Shown here one piece after another: positions 5,414 through 10,415 of a stretch of DNA of 10,415 nt. The stretch comes from BS750m-G62 sp964577175. GTDB taxonomy: Bacteria > Planctomycetota > Phycisphaerae > FEN-1346. Both the position numbers and the translations under genes were made by a program. Under the pieces are notes generated by a model. That model saw nothing but the letters and a program-made list of their open reading frames with translations. It searched no databases and had not been told where the DNA came from. The stretch lies in assembly GCA_964577175.1 (NCBI GenBank), contig CAZNYC010000137.1, positions 1-10,415 on the forward strand, written 5' to 3'. How positions within the stretch are numbered: position 1 is the first letter of the stretch; each line of letters opens with the position of its first letter.

Positions 5414-7105
5414 CCGTCCGGCCCGGCGGCGTTCCGTCGTCGCGGCCGGGGGCTGGGTCCGTTCCTGGCGGTCGTCGCGCGACCGTTCCTGGTCTTCCCA
5501 GTCGATGCGGCGGAGGAGGTTTCCCTGCTCGTCGGAATAGAGCAGCACGTTGGTGTTGATGGCGCGGGTGCCGCCCCTCGGCTGATAGGGGAACTGGCGC
5601 ACCAGGTCCACCAGGAACGCGCCCGGGGCGATCTCGACGTCCTTCTCCACCGCCTCGCCCTGGCCGGGCACCGTGATGCGCGCCCGGCTCTTGACGCAGA
5701 CGACGGGGGCGCCGACGTAGGTCGGCGCGCTCGGGACGATGATCCACTGGCCGTGGATCCACTTGTGGAGTTCCAGGTTCACGCGGTCGCCGAACGTGCC
5801 GACGAAGTAGAACTCGGAGAGTTCGGGCACGGTGGCGGGGGCGGTGGGTTCGCTCCACGGGCCGAACAGTTCGAGCGTCCAGCGGGCGTCCTCGGGTTGG
5901 ACGCCGGTACGGCTCCAGGCGGGGTTCAGGATCGCCGCCCGCATGCGATATTGATACGTGTTGCCGGGGTCGACGCCGGCGTCGTTGGCCCAGAGGGTGG
6001 CGAAGACGTGCTCGCGTTCGGCCGCCTCGGTGGTGTCGGTGGGTCTTTCGGACGGCGTCTCGTCGGGGGTGATGAGTTGATCGAAGATGGAGCCCCCCTC
6101 GGCGGCCGGCTTTTTCGGTTCCGCGGGGGCCGCGGCGACACCCGTTTCGGGGGTGGCGGCCTCGGGCTGGGCGGCCGTCTCGGTCGCGGCCCCGGCCGTG
6201 AAGCGCGAGAGGTCGGGCTGGCGTACGCCCGCTCCCTCACCGGCGAGCATCTGGACCGTCTGCCCGCCGCCCAGGGTCAGAACGTTATAGAACGGGAGCC
6301 GCCGAACCTGGGCCTGGGCCTGGACGAGGCCCTGGTACCACCGGCCGACCATCTGCCGGTCCTTGTTGTCGGCGGGCGGGACGGGCCGTTCCGCCGCCGC
6401 GTCCGGCGGGACGGCCGGCGTCACGTTCTCCCACTCGGTCGTCGTGCCGTCCGGGGTCACCTGGCGGCGCTGAATCTCGACGCGCGTCACCGTAATGGGG
6501 CTCTGTTTGCTCAAGGGCGCGGTGCGGCCTTCGGCGAGGTAGGGGTTCTGGATGATCTCGACCTGCCGGGTGAGATCCAGTTTGCCGACCACGCCCACCC
6601 ATGCGATATCGTTATACGTGGCCTCGGCGGTCTGGAGGGTGGCCTGCGGGTTGGCGACGTCGACGGCGTCGGTGACGCCGTAGCCGACCGCCAACTGGAC
6701 GTCCTCGACGGGGAGGATCTCTTCGGGCGCGTAATGCTCGTCCGGCCCCTCGTCATCGGTGCCGTCTTCCTTCTTGGGGAGGGGGCCGACCATCGCCAGG
6801 CCGATATCGTAGCCCGACGGCAGACCGGTGACGGCCTCCTGCAGGTCGGCGACGGTGGTGCCTTTGCGTCCGATGCCCAGGGCGACGCGCTGGTCGGGCT
6901 CGAGGACCTGCTTGAGTTCGACTTCCTGCTGGGTCTTGGCTTCCAGGCGCTGGACGAGGCGTTTAGCCTCCTGGAGCACCTCGCCGTGGGGCTCCCGCAT
7001 GACGACGAACCAGGCGACGACGCCGATGAAGATGAGGGCCGTCACGCCGACGGCGACTTTCTCGCCGTGCTTCCCCATGAACGACTGCGTGATATCTGCT
7101 GCCAT
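5411..7105 (-). CDS. Membrane-anchored periplasmic protein of the pilus-like complex, in the PilP position
   Basis: This 564-residue protein has a short cytoplasmic N-terminus, one membrane anchor (about residues 17-35) and a large periplasmic part. A short helical stretch (about 40-70) follows the anchor. The region near 160-210, starting ATYNDIAWVGVVG, and the region near 365-425, containing DPGNTYQYRMRAAILNP and then WSEPTAP, look like beta-sandwich (fibronectin III-like) domains, separated by a Pro/Ala/Glu linker (about 305-335). There is no lipobox, so it is not a PilP-type lipoprotein. By order it sits between the PilO-like protein and the secretin, as Amuc_1099 does in Akkermansia, to the extent I recall that locus; I cannot show homology by eye. 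ATG at 7105 has GGAGGAG 8 nt upstream. A role as bridge between the alignment ring and the secretin is inferred from position and topology. The stop codon is part of a repeat element. Confidence 0.85.
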   Translation of the reverse strand: MAADITQSFMGKHGEKVAVGVTALIFIGVVAWFVVMREPHGEVLQEAKRLVQRLEAKTQQEVELKQVLEPDQRVALGIGRKGTTVADLQEAVTGLPSGYDIGLAMVGPLPKKEDGTDDEGPDEHYAPEEILPVEDVQLAVGYGVTDAVDVANPQATLQTAEATYNDIAWVGVVGKLDLTRQVEIIQNPYLAEGRTAPLSKQSPITVTRVEIQRRQVTPDGTTTEWENVTPAVPPDAAAERPVPPADNKDRQMVGRWYQGLVQAQAQVRRLPFYNVLTLGGGQTVQMLAGEGAGVRQPDLSRFTAGAATETAAQPEAATPETGVAAAPAEPKKPAAEGGSIFDQLITPDETPSERPTDTTEAAEREHVFATLWANDAGVDPGNTYQYRMRAAILNPAWSRTGVQPEDARWTLELFGPWSEPTAPATVPELSEFYFVGTFGDRVNLELHKWIHGQWIIVPSAPTYVGAPVVCVKSRARITVPGQGEAVEKDVEIAPGAFLVDLVRQFPYQPRGGTRAINTNVLLYSDEQGNLLRRIDWEDQERSRDDRQERTQPPAATTERRRAGR

Positions 7106-7154
7106 GACTGCAACTCCTCCGGGGCGCGTGTTGGACGCATGAGTCGGACGGGCG

Positions 7155-8324
7155 TTACGCCTCCGACCCCTCGGGTGGCTTCTCTTCCGTCTCGCCTCGG
7201 CCGCGCCCCACCCCGGCTTGGGTGGTCACCCGGCCGCCTTCGAGTTGGAAGATGAGGGACTCGCCGACGATCTGGAGCCGGACGACGCCGACGTCGCCGT
7301 AGTCTTCCCGGGTGTAGGCCAGGAGGTCGCCCATCCGGTCGAAGGACGCGAGGGTAACCGGCCGCATGCGATAGGCCTCCGCGCTGAGAAAACTCTCGGT
7401 TCCGCGGAGCCGCCGGATCAGTTCGCCGGCGTACTTGGCCTCGACGACGACACCCAGCCGCCAGGGCAGCACCTTGTAGAAGCCCAGGTCGGACCGCCGG
7501 CCGGTGAGGGTGGGGACGCGTTCGCCCCGGCCGGCGCCTTCCGGGGGCCGATACCGGCCGGTGGTCGTCTGCATCTTCACGTCGTCGAGTTTGCCGTACT
7601 GGCCGCCGATACGGATGGCCAACAGTTCCTTGATCGGGGCGTTCTGGATGACGGCCTTGACGTCCTTGCCCCGGTTGCCGCCTTTTGTCTGGAGGATCTC
7701 CTCGTTCATCGTCTCCAGGACGCGGACCAGGTCGTCCATCAGCCAGATGTCCTCCTGGCCGTAGCGGCACACCGTGAGGCTGGGCGCCTCCTGCTCGCCG
7801 ACCCACTCGGGGCGGAAGAACGAATTCACGGGATGGGCGTACATCGTGTGGCTCTGGGCTTCCTCCTTGGCCTCCCGGAGTTCGGCCCGTGCGGCCTCCT
7901 TGTCGCGCGTGCCTTCCGGCCTCATGGGGAGGGCGGCGTTGAGGCGTTCCATGTACGTTTCGAGCCTGGCGTCGTATGCCGACTTAAACGAGTGGCGCAG
8001 GCTGATCTCGGTGCTCGTGGGAAACAGGTTCTCGACGAGGGGTTCCCGCTGGGCGCCGAGTTCGCGCAGGTAATCGAGGAGGTCGACGTACTGGGTCTTG
8101 CGCTGCTCGACCTGCTCCTTCATCTGCTCGACGAGGCTGTCGCTGAAGATCGTGCCGCCCAGCAGCGTGTTGGCCTGCCGGATGGTGGAGCGCAGGTCGC
8201 TGCGCGTTTCGGCGGCGGGGGCCATGTAGAAGAAGTAGACGACCGCCGTGACAACCAACGCGATGACCACGACGCCGCCCCCCAGGGCGAACAGGAAGGT
8301 GTGGCGTTTCAGCATATCAAGCAT
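7155..8324 (-). CDS. PilO/Amuc_1100-like inner-membrane pilus assembly protein
   Basis: This 389-residue bitopic protein has its membrane segment at about residues 10-33, a helical, charged stretch suited to a coiled coil (about 38-95), and a periplasmic domain. Residues 284-360 (KVLPWRLGVVVEAKYAGELI, then SFLSAEAYRMRPV, ending in a predicted strand) follow the beta-alpha-beta pattern of the PilO/PilN ferredoxin-like fold and resemble the matching part of Akkermansia Amuc_1100. In type IV pili PilO pairs with PilN to form the inner-membrane alignment ring. ATG at 8324 is preferred because GGAG lies 7 nt upstream; an ATG three codons later is too far from it. The gene starts 48 bp after the PilM-PilN fusion and ends 49 bp before the next gene. 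At 389 residues it is longer than the usual PilO (about 200), mainly through a middle insert (about 130-230) and a charged, probably disordered tail. Confidence 0.8.
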   Translation of the reverse strand: MLDMLKRHTFLFALGGGVVVIALVVTAVVYFFYMAPAAETRSDLRSTIRQANTLLGGTIFSDSLVEQMKEQVEQRKTQYVDLLDYLRELGAQREPLVENLFPTSTEISLRHSFKSAYDARLETYMERLNAALPMRPEGTRDKEAARAELREAKEEAQSHTMYAHPVNSFFRPEWVGEQEAPSLTVCRYGQEDIWLMDDLVRVLETMNEEILQTKGGNRGKDVKAVIQNAPIKELLAIRIGGQYGKLDDVKMQTTTGRYRPPEGAGRGERVPTLTGRRSDLGFYKVLPWRLGVVVEAKYAGELIRRLRGTESFLSAEAYRMRPVTLASFDRMGDLLAYTREDYGDVGVVRLQIVGESLIFQLEGGRVTTQAGVGRGRGETEEKPPEGSEA

Positions 8325-8345
8325 AGCAGGTCTCCGTACCGTCCA

Positions 8346-8366
8346 GGCGGCGACGGGGTCGCCGCC
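8346..8366 (-). promoter_or_regulatory. Perfect hairpin between the PilM-PilN and PilO-like genes
   Basis: GGCGGCGAC and GTCGCCGCC form a perfect 9-bp stem around a 3-nt loop inside the 48-bp spacer, ending about 11 bp before the ribosome site of the next gene. No T-tract follows, so termination is unlikely. An effect on mRNA processing, stability or relative expression of the two genes is possible. Confidence 0.5.
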
Positions 8367-8372
8367 GGAGAG

Positions 8373-10415
8373 TCATTCGGCCGCCTCGGCCGATTGGCCG
8401 GTTCCGTCGGCGCCGCCGACGCCCCAATCCTGGGTCACGCCTTCGACGGCGATCTCGGTGACGGTTTCGCGGCTGATGAGCCAGTCCTGGGCCAGGTCCT
8501 TCAGGCGGGCCTCGATGGACGCCAGGCGTTCCGTGTCCGGCCCTTCGACCCGGTCGGGGTCGATCTTCGTGGCCGTGTCGAGCCCCACCTCCCGGATCAG
8601 GTCCTGGACCGCCTGGAACACCTCTTTCCGGTTCGGAACGGACAACGGATTCAGGTGAAGCACCCACTGGGCCTTGAACCAGAGGTCGTTTTGCCGCTGG
8701 ATTGTCGGCCGCTGGGCGCCCTCCTCCGCGTCCCGGCCGCGCCGGCGGCCGTGGTAGTCGTCGTATTCGGGCCGGCTTCCGAAGAGGCCGGTGTACGGCA
8801 CGGAGGCAAGGATTTCCACGCCGGCGGGCGTCCGCAGCCGGACCGTCCGCTTGCACGACTGAAGTTTCTGAATGAGTTGCTGGTTAACGAACCGCTGGCC
8901 GTCCAGTCCCGTCTTGGGCGTGGTGCCGGTGATCTCGACCAGGACGCCGGGCACGGCTTCGCCCCGCTTGCCTCCCTTCTCCTCGTCGGGCGGCGCGGGC
9001 TCCTGGCCGATGACGGTGATCTGTCCGGCGGCGCCGGCGGCGGCCTGCTCGGAGTACGCACGGACATCCGGCACGTAGTACGTGGCGAGGTCGAGCAGTT
9101 CGATGATGTTCAGCGACGTGCGGAGCGGCTCGTTGGTGGAGGCGTCGTACATCTGCCAGCGATTGTCCTTCGGCCAGGCGTTCCAGACGTGTTTCCAGAT
9201 GTGGTAGGCATAGTCTCTGTGCTCGACGAGCCCTTCGAGGCGGTTAATCTTCTTTTCCTGCTCGGCAAGGGCCTCTCGCTGTTCATCGAAGGCCGACTGG
9301 AGCCGGCTGTTAATCTGCCGGACATCGTCCACGGAATCCTGAAGGCTCTCGACCTCGCCGGCGGTGCCGGCCAGTTCGCCGTAGGTCGCCACCTGGTCGT
9401 AGGCGAAGGCGCCGAGGGCGAGCACGAGGCACGCCCCGGCCGCCACGAAGAACGGGCGTTTCTTCTTCAGGATCTTCTGGTTCAGGATTTCGGGGGGCAG
9501 GAGGCTGGTCGAGATCTTCGCCACCCCCACGCCCTGAAGCGCCAGGCCGTACGCCACCCCGAACGACAGCACGTTCTTGCGGAACATGGGCGCGGAGGTC
9601 ACCTCGGACTCCCCGAGGCTTTTCAGGCCCTCCACTTTCTCCACGTCCACGCCCAGGTTCTGCGTGAGGAACTTGGCCAGACCCGGCAGGCGGAAGGCGT
9701 TGCCCAGGGCCACGACGCGTTCGATGCGGCTGTCGCGATGGAGGCTCGTGTAGTAGCCGATGGACCGCTGAATCTCGGTCAGCAGGTCGCCGAAGACCGG
9801 GCGCATCGCCTGAAAGATCTGGCGGGCGTGCTTCGACTCGGCCGCGTGCCGCTTCAGACGCTCCGCCTTGGCGAACTGGAGTTTGAACTCCTTGCACAGG
9901 GCGTTGGTGAAATTGTTGCCGCCCAGCGGGACGTTGCGGATCCAGACACGGTCGCCGTCGGCGATGACGAGGTTGGTGTTCTCGGCGCCGACGTCGATGA
10001 GAATCGTGCCGCCGCCGGCGTCCCCCTGCTCGTGCCGCAGGAAGTTGTACAGCGCCACCGGCGACATCTGGACGGCGTCGGGCTCGATGCGCATGGCGGT
10101 GAAGTCGGAGACGTAGTCGGCGACGATGTCGCGCTTCATGGCGAAGATGCCGACCTCGACCTCGCGGGGCCCGGCCGAGGGCGGGCTCGTCGTCTGGTAA
10201 TCCCACACGACGTCCTCGAGGTCGAACGGAATCTGCTGCCGCGCCTCGTACCGCACGATCTCCGGAATCTTGCGCTGCTCGACGGGCGGCAACTTGATGA
10301 ACCGGGTGAAACTGGCCTGCCCCGGCACGCTGATGACGATCGTGCTGCCCTTGATGTTGTTGCGGTTGAGGAACTTCGACAGGGCGCTGCGGATCAGGGC
10401 CTGCTCGTCGGCGTC
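8373..10415 (-). CDS. PilM-PilN fusion, type IV pilus-like inner-membrane platform protein (5' end cut by window)
   Basis: The visible 680 residues begin inside the PilM part; the open frame runs through the window edge, and the first apparent start (GTG at 10328) is internal because the conserved PilM sequence continues upstream of it. Residues about 1-300 are the actin-like ATPase PilM: RFIKLPPVE and YEARQQIPF are family hallmarks, ILIDVGAENTNLVI (138-151) fits the second phosphate loop, and ALGNAFRLPGL (236-246) the adenosine motif. A PilN-like half follows: TSLLPPE (303-309), three lysines, a membrane segment (about 321-339), a coiled coil (about 348-401), and a long periplasmic domain. 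In canonical pili PilM is cytoplasmic and binds the N-terminal tail of a separate PilN; here both are one chain. The periplasmic part is larger than in PilN, with low-complexity inserts near 455-490 and 550-570. The PilO-like gene follows after 48 bp. The PilM assignment is firm; the PilN one rests on topology and the LLP motif. Confidence 0.92.
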   Translation of the reverse strand, partial: DADEQALIRSALSKFLNRNNIKGSTIVISVPGQASFTRFIKLPPVEQRKIPEIVRYEARQQIPFDLEDVVWDYQTTSPPSAGPREVEVGIFAMKRDIVADYVSDFTAMRIEPDAVQMSPVALYNFLRHEQGDAGGGTILIDVGAENTNLVIADGDRVWIRNVPLGGNNFTNALCKEFKLQFAKAERLKRHAAESKHARQIFQAMRPVFGDLLTEIQRSIGYYTSLHRDSRIERVVALGNAFRLPGLAKFLTQNLGVDVEKVEGLKSLGESEVTSAPMFRKNVLSFGVAYGLALQGVGVAKISTSLLPPEILNQKILKKKRPFFVAAGACLVLALGAFAYDQVATYGELAGTAGEVESLQDSVDDVRQINSRLQSAFDEQREALAEQEKKINRLEGLVEHRDYAYHIWKHVWNAWPKDNRWQMYDASTNEPLRTSLNIIELLDLATYYVPDVRAYSEQAAAGAAGQITVIGQEPAPPDEEKGGKRGEAVPGVLVEITGTTPKTGLDGQRFVNQQLIQKLQSCKRTVRLRTPAGVEILASVPYTGLFGSRPEYDDYHGRRRGRDAEEGAQRPTIQRQNDLWFKAQWVLHLNPLSVPNRKEVFQAVQDLIREVGLDTATKIDPDRVEGPDTERLASIEARLKDLAQDWLISRETVTEIAVEGVTQDWGVGGADGTGQSAEAAE

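Noticed and set aside
5753..7255. A 500-codon plus-strand open frame
   Set aside because: It is antisense to the 564-residue membrane-anchored protein gene, has biased Gly/Val/Arg/Asp composition and no membrane or family signature, while the minus frame has a start with Shine-Dalgarno and a membrane anchor.
10326..10328. GTG as the start of the PilM-PilN fusion
   Set aside because: The same frame stays open to the window edge and encodes conserved PilM sequence upstream (29 further residues), so the true start lies outside the window.

Overview
The window is a GC-rich (by eye well above 60%) stretch in which every gene I can support lies on the minus strand. Reading from high to low coordinates it encodes most of the envelope-spanning core of a type IV pilus/type II secretion-like machine: a PilM-PilN fusion (10415 to 8373, 5' end outside the window), a PilO/Amuc_1100-like inner-membrane protein (8324 to 7155), a 564-residue membrane-anchored periplasmic protein in the place usually held by PilP (7105 to 5411), and a very large secretin with a long repeat-rich N-terminal extension (4873 to 827). 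A small multi-pass membrane protein of unknown role follows (659 to 60). The gene order and protein designs, such as a PilM with a long fused C-terminal half, TPR-rich secretins and Amuc_1100-type PilO proteins, point to the PVC superphylum and most likely to an uncultured planctomycete. This taxonomic call is an inference from family resemblance, not from a marker gene.

Layout: the first three genes are closely spaced (48 and 49 bp gaps), each with a recognisable ribosome binding site, and look like one operon. A 537-bp gap separates them from the secretin gene. The gap holds a stem-loop right after the upstream stop codon, GC-rich short repeats, one AT-rich island that could be a promoter, a perfect palindrome in the leader, and a textbook Shine-Dalgarno before an unusual TTG start. 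The secretin gene ends in a long perfect hairpin that probably ends or protects its transcript, and the small membrane protein gene follows it.

How the parts should work together: PilM (cytoplasmic, actin-like) is joined covalently to the PilN-type membrane segment. PilN-like and PilO-like periplasmic domains would form the alignment ring. The 564-residue protein would bridge towards the secretin, and the secretin would form the outer-membrane channel, with its duplicated helical modules and Pro-Ala-Glu rods reaching across the periplasm. No pilin, ATPase (PilB/PilT), platform protein (PilC) or prepilin peptidase is inside the window.

The most unusual points are the PilM-PilN fusion that keeps a PilN-like LLP motif in cis, the duplicated module plus heptad-repeat extension of the secretin, the non-lipoprotein replacement for PilP, and a short dispersed element that follows two different gene ends in the same orientation.
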